Source: Alteromonas sp. ASW11-130 (lineage in GTDB: Bacteria; Pseudomonadota; Gammaproteobacteria; Enterobacterales; Alteromonadaceae). Taken from it: DNA of 64,000 bases. The DNA lies in NCBI RefSeq assembly GCF_026183735.1, contig NZ_JAPFRE010000015.1, positions 403,570 through 467,569 on the forward strand. The letters run 5' to 3'. The notes under the pieces are model-generated. The model searched no databases and had not been told where the DNA came from. It saw only the letters and a list, made by a program, of their open reading frames with translations. This document shows, piece by piece, positions 7,810-15,841 of this stretch (the first letter of the stretch is position 1; each line of letters begins with the position of its first letter). The translations under genes were made by a program, and so were the position numbers.

Positions 7810-8787
7810 TTACTTCGCTTTTCTGCGAGAGAAGCCAGCAAGACTTAATAAGCTTGCAGCGAAGATGGCCAATGTTGATGGTTCTGGCGCATCTATTGCG
7901 CGAACTGCAAATTGAGCGTTAAGAATATTGACACCGTTTTCGCGAGTTGCGAAGCCCATGCCGTCAAACGCTACGTCTAAGCCGCTTAAGCGAGTAATTA
8001 GTTCGTAGTCTCTGTGGTACAGGCTAGCATCAACACCCGATACTTTGAATTTTACAGAAAAATCAATATAGTCTGCGCCACCACCTATAACGTTCAGTCC
8101 GCCTTCACTACCCTCGATACCAACGAGTTCGAATAAGTCAGAACAACCTGATGCATTCACCGACCCTGGGGTACGTGCAGCTGGCCCGAAAGGACAAGAA
8201 CCGTCTGCATCTAAACCATTATTAGGTGTTTCCCAGAAATCTATCAAGAAGTTTAGCTCTGGCGCATCTACCTGAACACCGATCGGCAATTCTGCGGTAA
8301 GACGAATACCATCTTTAATAATTACTTTATCTAGAAACTGCCCTGTAATAGGGAAGTTGTCATGGCGTAATGCTGTAGCTTGCTTGAATGCGTCAGAATA
8401 GTCTGCGTCAATTTCTACAGTTTGAACGTTACCCTGCGCTTCACCACCATTGATATCGACAAGGTTACCGTTAGCATCCCACGATTGTGTGGTATTGTTA
8501 GTAACTTGTGAATTGATACCCAAACAGCTTTGGTTCCAATTTATCGCATCACCCCAACATAGTGTATCGGGTAAGCCACCAGTTGAAAGAATTGATGGGT
8601 TACCGTCTGCGCTATTCCCAGAGAATGTTGGTGTATTAGTAGCGCCAGCTGGCATCTCGGTGGCTTCAAATGAAAGAAAACCTGCTTCATTAATGAATGA
8701 CCACTCTTGAATAAGCATTGGATCGGCAAAAGATGATGTACTTGCTGAAACTGCAACGGCTGCAGCGATTAACTTGATTGATTTCAT
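7810..8787 (-). CDS. PEP-CTERM exported protein, THxN-like
   Basis: This 325-residue exported protein has an N-terminal signal peptide (MKSIKLIAAAVAVSASTSSFA, cleavage before DP; core IKLIAAAVAVSAS) and a C-terminal sorting tag. The tag is APEPSTLAIFAASLLSLAG followed by FSRRK: the PEP motif, a hydrophobic segment and a basic tail recognised by exosortase. LRHDNFPITG near residue 140 resembles the motif that names the THxN group of PEP-CTERM proteins. Six cysteines in the mature part suggest disulfides. Known members of the wider class are cell-surface or exopolysaccharide-associated. No exosortase gene is in the window. It is a close tandem paralogue of the next gene but has its own terminator. 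Confidence 0.88.
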   Translation of the reverse strand: MKSIKLIAAAVAVSASTSSFADPMLIQEWSFINEAGFLSFEATEMPAGATNTPTFSGNSADGNPSILSTGGLPDTLCWGDAINWNQSCLGINSQVTNNTTQSWDANGNLVDINGGEAQGNVQTVEIDADYSDAFKQATALRHDNFPITGQFLDKVIIKDGIRLTAELPIGVQVDAPELNFLIDFWETPNNGLDADGSCPFGPAARTPGSVNASGCSDLFELVGIEGSEGGLNVIGGGADYIDFSVKFKVSGVDASLYHRDYELITRLSGLDVAFDGMGFATRENGVNILNAQFAVRAIDAPEPSTLAIFAASLLSLAGFSRRKAK

Positions 8788-9160
8788 ACGACTTACTACC
8801 TACTAACCTGAAATGTTGTGAATTGAGAGTAACTCCCCTGACTTAGATGTAAGCACTCTCCGTGCCAACTATCTAAGTCACTGTTTAATATAAATTTTAT
8901 CCTAACTTGATCGATCGGGTCGTACTTAGTTGTAAAAAATGCTGACATCTATTCAATTTTAACGGGCAGTGCTATTGGCAAGATATCTGATAATGATCAG
9001 TGGTGAGGATTATTTCATGGGAATGTGGGAGTAGGCCTTATGAGTACCGCCTTTTTTATAGCTTCAGCGCTGACATTACGTTGAGGCAAAGCAAAGAGGA
9101 AGCTAGAAATTAACGTCCTGTTCGGGCTGGCAAAAGCGCATGATTTTCTGTCGAACAAAT
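8788..9160. other. Spacer between PEP-CTERM paralogues
   Basis: The 420 bases between the two paralogous genes hold the promoter region of the downstream copy and the terminator of the upstream copy. No open frame is believable. The sequence upstream of the start at 8787 is A/T-rich, with a possible promoter near 8880-8930. Confidence 0.5.
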
Positions 9161-9186
9161 AAAAAGCCGCCCAGGGGGCGGCTTGT
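9161..9186 (-). terminator. Terminator of the second PEP-CTERM gene
   Basis: On the minus strand a GCCGCCCC...GGGCGGC stem is followed by five Ts and lies 22 bases beyond the stop at 9208. It resembles the terminator at 7767, as expected from a duplicated gene unit. Confidence 0.85.
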
Positions 9187-9207
9187 GGTTGAGTCATCTA
9201 ACTCGAA

Positions 9208-10200
9208 TTATTTTCTTACCTTTCTGCGTGAGAAGCCAGCAAGACCTAATAGGCTAGCAGCAAATACAGCTAAGGTTGAAGGTTCTGGTGCGTCAACAGC
9301 GCGGATAGCAAATTGCGCATTCAGAATGTTTACGCCATTTTCGCGTGTTGCGAAACCACGGCCATCATCGAACGCAACGTCAAGACCGCTTAGGCGCGTG
9401 ATTAGCTCGTAGTCTCTATGATACATTGACGCATCTACACCTGTTACTTTGAACTTCACAGAGAAATCGATGTAGTCAGGACCTTGAGCAATAATGTTTA
9501 GATCGCCGCCCATGTTGTTATCAAAACCAACAATTTCGAACAAATCTGAACATCCATTCGAGTTTATAGAGTCAGCGGTAAACGCTGCAGGACCGAACGG
9601 ACAAGAGCCGTCTGCATCTAAACCTTGGTTAGGCGTTTCCCAAAAGTCGACCATAAAGGCTAACTCAGGAGCATCAACAACAGTACCTTCCGGCGTAACA
9701 GCTTCTAAGCGCAAACCATCTGTAATGGTAATTGTGTCTAAGAATTGGCCGGTAATCGGGAAATTCTTGTGACGAAGTGCAGTACCTTGTTTAAAGGCAC
9801 CTGTATAGTCTTCGTCAATCCCCACTGTCATGGCGTTTCCTTGTGGAGCACCACCGTTCAGATCCACCATCACGCCGTCTTCATTCCAGCTTTCGGTCGT
9901 GTTGTCTGTTACAGGAGAATTAATAGTTAAACAGCTTTGGTTATTACCACCATTTGCTGGATCACCCCAACAAATGTTGTCGGGAAGCGAACCACCCGAT
10001 AAAATGGATGCACCGCCATCTGCGCTATCACCCGATAAAGTTGGGGTATTCGTCGCACCTGGAGGCATATCGGTTGCGGTATATGCAGAGAAGCCAGCTT
10101 CGTTCGTGAAGGACCACTCTTGAATAACCATTGGATCAGCAAATGCAGAAGTACTTGCAGTTAATGCTGTAGCAACAGCAATCATATTTAATTTTTTCAT
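9208..10200 (-). CDS. PEP-CTERM exported protein, THxN-like (paralogue)
   Basis: This 330-residue protein is a tandem paralogue of the product at 7810-8787, alike along its full length (both begin DPM.IQEWSF after the signal peptide and both contain GLDADGSCPFGPAA). The signal peptide is KKLNMIAVATALTASTSAFA, and the sorting tag is APEPSTLAVFAASLLGLAG followed by FSRRKVRK. LRHKNFPITG is the THxN-like motif. Conserved cysteines include CWGD and CSDLFE. A surface-anchored or extracellular-matrix role is inferred from the sorting tag only. The two copies differ mostly in the middle, which suggests diverging partners. Confidence 0.88.
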   Translation of the reverse strand: MKKLNMIAVATALTASTSAFADPMVIQEWSFTNEAGFSAYTATDMPPGATNTPTLSGDSADGGASILSGGSLPDNICWGDPANGGNNQSCLTINSPVTDNTTESWNEDGVMVDLNGGAPQGNAMTVGIDEDYTGAFKQGTALRHKNFPITGQFLDTITITDGLRLEAVTPEGTVVDAPELAFMVDFWETPNQGLDADGSCPFGPAAFTADSINSNGCSDLFEIVGFDNNMGGDLNIIAQGPDYIDFSVKFKVTGVDASMYHRDYELITRLSGLDVAFDDGRGFATRENGVNILNAQFAIRAVDAPEPSTLAVFAASLLGLAGFSRRKVRK

Positions 10201-10950
10201 AGTTTAAGAATTCCTTTTGTGTTCCGAAAAGACAAAGTGTTCTCGTTCTATGTAATGGAAAGCATTAGGCGTGCCACAATAAAAAAAAGTGTTATATATT
10301 TGGCGATCTATTTATTTGCTGGGGGATCGGGTGTTGATTTATAAGCAGCAGCGTTGTCAGGCGCGAGCAAGGTTATCAAAGCTATCGGTAAATTCCTCTG
10401 GTTTGCTTATAACAATGCTGCTAACACTGACGTATATTTTTTGATAATTGATATAACCAGATATACCTTATATATAAAAATTTCAAAATAATGAGTAAAA
10501 ATATCACACTTAGCGTTTAAACTCGGTGGAACAGCGTAAAGCAAGGGGAAAAGCCCGCATTATTTATAGAAGCGTCACCGGCTGAGTGACTTACTTAGCT
10601 CGCTTTACGGTAGAAAACATACGGACAACCTCTACGCCACCAGAAATTAACGCATGTTATCAATGTGTTAGCAATATTTGTGATAATTACCCGGTCTGGG
10701 TAATATTTTACATACTGTTTTAAACTGAACTCGATCTTTTAAAGTAAAAATCCCCTTACTTTTCCTACTTATGAATATCGTAAAATACCGCTGCAAATCG
10801 TAGAATCGGCGTTTTGTACGTAGGTACTTCACCTGCGTTTATGTTATAAATAGCACGTGGTATAAATACTGTTCGAGTAATGACATTTTAATCATTGGTA
10901 TCAGACACGTTTCCCCTCCACATTTGTTTGTACGGTATTGAGGAAGTTAC
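10201..10950. other. Intergenic region with candidate operator
   Basis: The 750 bases between the divergent PEP-CTERM gene and the ToxR-type regulator contain no supported gene. They hold A/T-rich promoter-like stretches near 10440-10500 and 10740-10800 and the perfect inverted repeat at 10686-10704. The length is generous for two simple promoters. Confidence 0.5.
10686..10704. promoter_or_regulatory. Inverted repeat, candidate operator
   Basis: ATTACCCGGTCTGGGTAAT is a perfect seven-base inverted repeat around five bases, about 250 bases upstream of the regulator gene at 10951. The geometry fits a dimeric DNA-binding protein. No cognate regulator can be named from sequence. Confidence 0.4.
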
Positions 10951-13146
10951 ATGCAGGTAGTGCGAAGCACTGATTGGTACTTCTGTATCAAGAATCAGGA
11001 GCTTATATATTTCGATGGCAACGTAGTTGTACTCCAGACTCGCTTGGCACGCTGCCTTGAAGCGTTAATCATGAACGCGGGAGAAACTATAAGTTACGAC
11101 GAGCTATTACTTAAAGTATGGAAAACTGAGCATCGGGATTCCAGTACAATCTCTTCCGTCATCGCAGAATTAAGAAAGTTAATAAATTGTCGTAAACAAG
11201 GCCCTACTTATATCAAAACGGTGCCTAAGAAAGGGTATTGTTTCGTAGGCCAGGCCGAAATTATAGAACTTTCTCCTCAGGAAATTATCTCCCTGAAAAA
11301 CAGCCATAAGCACAATGTACCTGATGTAAATACACCTGATAAGGCATCTTCGATAACAGACCGTGTAACAAAGGACATAGTTAGCGAGAGTCCTACATCA
11401 ATAGGTAGGCAAGCAGGTGATAATCTTCAAACGGATAGCTTTCGCTCTAGCGCGAGGAAAAAATGGTGGTGGGCTGCCACGCTTCTTGTAATTCTTACAG
11501 CTGTTCTTCTTAGTATTTATTTCGCCATCCAGACAAAGCAGTCAGAAAGTACACCCGAGGCGTTTTACGACGGTTTACATATTTACACCTATGAGCCGGG
11601 TCTCGAATTAGAGTTTGACGTGAGTCTGTCAAATGAATGGATGGTATACACGCATCAATTATCGTTAGCAGAACCTAAAACCATTATTTTAAAAAACCTA
11701 GTATCCAACAAATCCTACAAACTGAATACAGCTCCAGGTATCAGTACTTACTCGGCAAGCTTTTCGCCAGATTCCAGTAAACTTGTGTATATCAAAAGCA
11801 CGGAAGAAGAGTGCCAGGTTAGAACAATTGAAATAAATACATCAGGATTCATTAACCATACTGATAAATATATTAGTAGCTGTGGGCTTTCAAGAATATG
11901 GACAACCACCGCTTTTTCAGCTGATGGGAAAACGATTTTTTTCAGTCGTTCCCATTCGTTGGCAGATCCCCTAAAAATCATTAAATTAAATCTGGAAACA
12001 GGATTTGAAAGACAGATTAGCTCTCCCGCTTCTTCCGGTCGGGGTGACTATTCCTTTTCGCTTTCACCTGATGGAGAAAAATTAGCCGTTGTTCGCAATC
12101 ACTTGTGGCAAAGCACCAATATTATGGTGCTCGATTTGCAGTCTGAAGAAATAAGCCACGTACAGTCGCTGCCTTATCTGATATTGGGAGTCGGCTGGAA
12201 AAACGAAAATACGCTTTTATATGTAGATTTCGAAAAGCGTTTAGTGGCATATAACCTATCTGAGAATAAAGAAGCAAAACCAATCAGCGATCGACGATCG
12301 CTAAATTACCCTGTCGTTCGCAATTCGCGAATATACGCTAGTAGGGGAGATATACTTGATTCCACAGTATGGCGTTTTACTATATCCGAAGATCCTGCAA
12401 TAAAGCCTGTATCTTTTATTGACACACCCTATAAAGATCAAGCACCAGTCGCCAGTGACAACGGCGTTTATTTTGTTTCGAATCGCACAGGACAAAATCA
12501 AATATGGTTGCAGGGCGAAAGCGGGCTCACTCAGATATCTAATTTTGTAGAATCCGCCCTTCTAGAAAATATTTTGTTGGCAACAAAGCATAACTCGATA
12601 TTTGGACTGTCCAATCATCGTCTTTTCAAATTTAATATAGACGATAAAGACATGACGTATCTGTCAGGTGACAATCACAATATCAAGAATGTCACGTTAT
12701 CGTCTGATGAAAATTTCTTATTATACGCATTGGAAAAAGACGAGCTATGGTCGATATATCGTTACGATATAGTGTCCGAAGTACATGAGTTTCTATTTAG
12801 AGGATTTTCAGTTAGATCTGTTGATAACCAATTATATTTTACAAAATTACGCGAAACAGGTTTGTGGAAATACGATTTAGAAACAAATACTGAAGAACTA
12901 GTATCTAATCTTGAAGGCATACGAGCATTGCAAGATTGGCATGTTTCTCAAGACTTGCTTGTTTTTCTAGGCGATCGATCTATACATCTTTATTCTTTTA
13001 GAAACGAACGTGAAATTTGGAAGATCGATTTGAAGAATAGATCCAAAAATTTATCATGTTCAGAATCAGCAAACATCTGTTATTTCGAAGTATTAAGCTC
13101 TGGAAACACCGAAATCATTGAACTCAGAAAAATCGAGGAACTTTAA
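10951..13146 (+). CDS. ToxR/CadC-type membrane regulator with TolB-like propeller
   Basis: The 731-residue protein joins three parts. Residues 1-105 form an OmpR/PhoB-type winged helix of the ToxR/CadC kind; IKTVPKKGYCFVG is the typical wing. A linker of about 60 residues and a single membrane helix near 172-194 (WWWAATLLVILTAVLLSIYF) follow. The remaining ~530 residues are a periplasmic beta-propeller with TolB/WD40-like blades (FSPDSSKLVYI, FSADGKTIFFS, LSPDGEKLAVV, LSSDENFLLYA). Such regulators sense a periplasmic signal and bind DNA from the membrane without phosphorylation. The next gene is a small exported peptide, a likely target or ligand. GAGGAAG lies just before the start. Confidence 0.88.
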   Translation: MQVVRSTDWYFCIKNQELIYFDGNVVVLQTRLARCLEALIMNAGETISYDELLLKVWKTEHRDSSTISSVIAELRKLINCRKQGPTYIKTVPKKGYCFVGQAEIIELSPQEIISLKNSHKHNVPDVNTPDKASSITDRVTKDIVSESPTSIGRQAGDNLQTDSFRSSARKKWWWAATLLVILTAVLLSIYFAIQTKQSESTPEAFYDGLHIYTYEPGLELEFDVSLSNEWMVYTHQLSLAEPKTIILKNLVSNKSYKLNTAPGISTYSASFSPDSSKLVYIKSTEEECQVRTIEINTSGFINHTDKYISSCGLSRIWTTTAFSADGKTIFFSRSHSLADPLKIIKLNLETGFERQISSPASSGRGDYSFSLSPDGEKLAVVRNHLWQSTNIMVLDLQSEEISHVQSLPYLILGVGWKNENTLLYVDFEKRLVAYNLSENKEAKPISDRRSLNYPVVRNSRIYASRGDILDSTVWRFTISEDPAIKPVSFIDTPYKDQAPVASDNGVYFVSNRTGQNQIWLQGESGLTQISNFVESALLENILLATKHNSIFGLSNHRLFKFNIDDKDMTYLSGDNHNIKNVTLSSDENFLLYALEKDELWSIYRYDIVSEVHEFLFRGFSVRSVDNQLYFTKLRETGLWKYDLETNTEELVSNLEGIRALQDWHVSQDLLVFLGDRSIHLYSFRNEREIWKIDLKNRSKNLSCSESANICYFEVLSSGNTEIIELRKIEEL

Positions 13147-13276
13147 AGCTATTTTCACGTTACAAGACTATTGTTTTAATGCATGCTTGAGCCATCTAGT
13201 TATTTACTTGACTCTAACCAAGCTCAAGTTAAACCATTACAAACATTTAGTATTAAACATTAGCAGGAAAATAGTT

Positions 13277-13456
13277 ATGAAAAATAGCGTACGTAAGTTA
13301 ACAACGTTAGTTCTTTTTGCCTTGTCTTCAACTATCTCATTAAACATTTCTGCAACTGAATCAGGAACCACGGCAGAAAAAAAACCAAAAGATGGACCAA
13401 TTGTAGTTACAGGTCATATCTGTAGAGAGTTTCCTCTTTGTACAGCCACATATTAA
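13277..13456 (+). CDS. Small exported two-cysteine peptide
   Basis: This 59-residue product has a clear signal peptide (KNSVRKLTTLVLFALSSTIS then LNISA, cleavage likely before TESG). The mature part of about 33 residues is basic-acidic at first and then reads GPIVVTGHICREFPLCTATY, so two cysteines five residues apart end a short hydrophobic segment. AGGAA at 13264-13268 precedes the ATG. It starts 130 bases after the ToxR-type regulator and is followed by two hairpin terminators, so it is a real transcription unit end. I recognise no family; a periplasmic signal, a toxin-like peptide or a structural peptide are all possible. Confidence 0.65.
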   Translation: MKNSVRKLTTLVLFALSSTISLNISATESGTTAEKKPKDGPIVVTGHICREFPLCTATY

Positions 13457-13490
13457 TTATCACCCGCATCAAGTAAACACTCACTTACAA

Positions 13491-13512
13491 CGAAGTGCCG
13501 CGAGGTACTTCG
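13491..13512 (+). terminator. First hairpin after small peptide gene
   Basis: CGAAGTGCC and GGTACTTCG form a nine-base stem with one G-U pair around GCGA, followed by TTT, 34 bases after the stop. Confidence 0.55.
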
Positions 13513-13563
13513 TTTAGGTCGCATCTATTCCCCTCACATTTTCTGATGTACTCCCATTGGAGG

Positions 13564-13595
13564 CCTAATTAACCCCTTTTAATTAGGTTTTTTTT
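13564..13595 (+). terminator. Second, strong terminator
   Basis: CCTAATTAA and TTAATTAGG form a perfect nine-base stem with a six-base loop, followed directly by eight Ts. It ends the regulator-peptide unit. Confidence 0.85.
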
Positions 13596-13965
13596 CTTAA
13601 CGCTTCGCTCGCTAATGAAGGGAGAGTGTGAGTAAGGTCCTGTCTATTCTCAATACCAAATTAGCAAAAGCTAACTTACACTATCATTACTTAGTAATAG
13701 CAAGATGTTCAGCCGTATCGTGCCATCAAGCCTTCGCCATAAAGCCTTTTTCACCTCACTCAGAAGTGCGCTAAGCAATCAAAATAACAGCGTAACTCAT
13801 TGATAAAATATCGTTTTTCTTATCAAGGAATTTACGAGGATTTGTCAAAGAACTTATTTTTCGAGTGCTTCAATATAGACGCAGAAGTTAAGCGGCAATC
13901 AGCGAACATAACTCCCTTTTCGTCTGAAGCCGCCACCTTGCATTACGTTTCGAAGGAGAATTGAA
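13596..13965. other. Intergenic region upstream of adenylation gene
   Basis: No gene is supported in these 370 bases. The last 30 bases carry the strong ribosome binding site of the next gene (AAGGAG at 13953-13958). Confidence 0.45.
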
Positions 13966-15246
13966 GTGCAGAATAAGAGTAAGCTGATTGGTATCCACCA
14001 ATGGTTCGAACATTTTGCTGAAACAACGCCTGACAAAGTAGCGTGCGTATTTGGTAACACCGCAATAACGTATTCTGAGTTAAATAGCCGAGCCAATTTT
14101 TTAGCTCATATCATGATTGAAAGAGGCGTTAGCCCAGGCGATATTGTAGCAATGGCTATGATGCGGTCGGTAGAGCAAGCCGTTTCAATACTAGCAGTGC
14201 TTAAAGCAGGTGCAGCTTACTTACCTTTGGATGCAACGCTATCCAAATCACAATCTCTCGACCGATTAAATCATGCCGATATAAAATACACCATTGTAGA
14301 TAAGCAATGGCCAGTAAATATCGTCGACAAAGGGTGCAGCGAAAGAGAATATATCTGCAATTCCGATAGTGAGCTTTTTACAGGTCAATGTGAAGTTAAT
14401 CCCGCTATCCCCACTTCGCCAGAACGCCGGGCGTATGTTATGTTCACTAAGGTTCGTACAGGGCAACCCAAAGCCGTAATGGTTCCTCATCGTGCAGTAA
14501 TACATCTTGCCAAACAAAAGAAGCATGTCGAATTGAGCGCTGACGATACGTTACTTCAATTTGCCCCGCTCGCTCATGATGCGTCCACGTTTGAGATCTG
14601 GGGCGCATGGTTAAACGGCGGTACGCTGGTGCTCTATCCCGGACGTGGAGTCAATCGCAACCTCTTAGAAAAAGTAATCACAGAGAATAAAGTCAGTGTA
14701 TGTTGGTTAACGGCGCCGCTATTTCATCTGGTGGCGAAGAATAACGTCAATATACTGCAAACTATTCGTGTGCTGGTTGCTGGAGGCGAAATAAAGCCTG
14801 ATTTGGTCAGAAAAGTGTTGAACACATTTCCTCACCTAACCCTAATGACAGGCTATGGACCCATGGAAAATACCACCTTTACCTGTTGTTATTCGATGAC
14901 TAAAGAAAGTGACATTACTACACCATATCCTCTTGGTAAGCCTGTGGGAGAAACCCAATTACACATACTTGATTCTAATCGTCAGCCCGTATTACAAGGG
15001 TGCCCAGGTGAACTGTATGTTTCGGGCCCGGGCGTAGCGCTGGGGTACCTTAATGCCACCAGCGAAGATTTTTTTGTGGACCCAAGCATCGCTGAAGGTT
15101 TGATTTACCGAACAGGAGACATGGTGACGCAGCATGCTTCTGGTAATTTGAGCTTAGTTAAGTGCTGCGATGATCCGTTGAAAATGCGCGGTTTTCAGGT
15201 GTCACTTAAAGAAATGAGCCAGGCGGTTTACGCGTATCGAGGGTAG
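13966..15246 (+). CDS. Orphan, truncated NRPS-type adenylation domain
   Basis: The 426 residues align with the adenylation domain of nonribosomal peptide synthetases, which activates an amino acid as its AMP ester. Good matches are TYSELNSRAN, VLKAGAAYLPLD (A2), DASTFEIWGAWLNGG with the amino-group-binding Asp (A4), and YRTGD at 381-385 (A7). The ATP loop A3 reads MFTKVRTGQPKAVMVPHR from residue 159 instead of a Ser/Thr-Gly-rich SGSTGxPKG. A5 is GYGPMENTT with Met for Thr at 300. A8 is degenerate, and the protein ends soon after it, so the A10 lysine subdomain is absent. No carrier or condensation domain is near. GTG start with AAGGAG seven bases before. Probably decayed or repurposed. Confidence 0.82.
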   Translation: MQNKSKLIGIHQWFEHFAETTPDKVACVFGNTAITYSELNSRANFLAHIMIERGVSPGDIVAMAMMRSVEQAVSILAVLKAGAAYLPLDATLSKSQSLDRLNHADIKYTIVDKQWPVNIVDKGCSEREYICNSDSELFTGQCEVNPAIPTSPERRAYVMFTKVRTGQPKAVMVPHRAVIHLAKQKKHVELSADDTLLQFAPLAHDASTFEIWGAWLNGGTLVLYPGRGVNRNLLEKVITENKVSVCWLTAPLFHLVAKNNVNILQTIRVLVAGGEIKPDLVRKVLNTFPHLTLMTGYGPMENTTFTCCYSMTKESDITTPYPLGKPVGETQLHILDSNRQPVLQGCPGELYVSGPGVALGYLNATSEDFFVDPSIAEGLIYRTGDMVTQHASGNLSLVKCCDDPLKMRGFQVSLKEMSQAVYAYRG

Positions 15247-15294
15247 CTTTTAGTCACACGGAATAGCGTACCTGCAAAGCATAGCAACCAATAG

Positions 15295-15327
15295 TACCAC
15301 CCGTTTAACTAAAGTGAACGGGTGGTA
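15295..15327 (+). terminator. Hairpin after adenylation gene
   Basis: TACCACCCGTT and AACGGGTGGTA form an 11-base perfect stem around an 11-base loop, 49 bases after the stop. No T run follows, so it may be a Rho-type stabiliser rather than a classic terminator. Confidence 0.45.
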
Positions 15328-15403
15328 AATTCACCCCAACGATACCCCTTATTTTTTATCAATGTTTTTTTAGCCGTTAATGAGTTTATTAGTTGAGAGC
15401 GCT

Positions 15404-15586
15404 ATGGGATTAAAAGTAAGCAATTTATTATTTTGGACCTCGCTTCTTGCAATTCCTATATGGTTTATTTGTCTCGCCAGACTGCTTCGTAGCCCTTCCG
15501 TTGACTTTACTTCAATTGAATTTTTCATGGTATTGCTTATGCCTGTAGTTATTTTTATTAACTTAAGGTCGCCGAAACCGAAATAA
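15404..15586 (+). CDS. Possible small two-helix membrane protein
   Basis: A 60-residue frame from ATG 15404 (or 68 residues from ATG 15380) encodes two hydrophobic stretches, VSNLLFWTSLLAIPIWFICL and FFMVLLMPVVIFINL, joined by a short charged loop and ending RSPKPK. This is the composition of a two-pass inner-membrane protein, which chance frames rarely show. No family is recognised and the ribosome binding site is weak. Confidence 0.45.
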   Translation: MGLKVSNLLFWTSLLAIPIWFICLARLLRSPSVDFTSIEFFMVLLMPVVIFINLRSPKPK

Positions 15587-15841
15587 ATCAAGTAAAATGC
15601 ATCAAAATTCAGCCCGCGTGCTTTGCTTACCACATTGCTGTAAACCTCTATTAAAAATTTGTACGAGGCCACTCTCTAGAACAATAACCAAGGCCAAACG
15701 TTTTACCCTTCGAAACAAAATAGTGACAATGTTTATTGTAGGCACGCGAGATGGCGTGTATTACTTGTGCAAGGTGATACACGTCCATTAGCGTCAATTA
15801 TATCTACCTCCAATTATGTGAAGAGAGCTATGAAATGAAGG

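Noticed and set aside
7810..10200. PEP-CTERM pair as adhesin or autotransporter
   Set aside because: No beta-barrel, repeat or type-specific secretion signal is present; the C-terminal tag is the exosortase type.
15370..15672. 100-codon minus-strand frame
   Set aside because: It is antisense to the small two-helix membrane frame on the plus strand; no signal or start context supports it.
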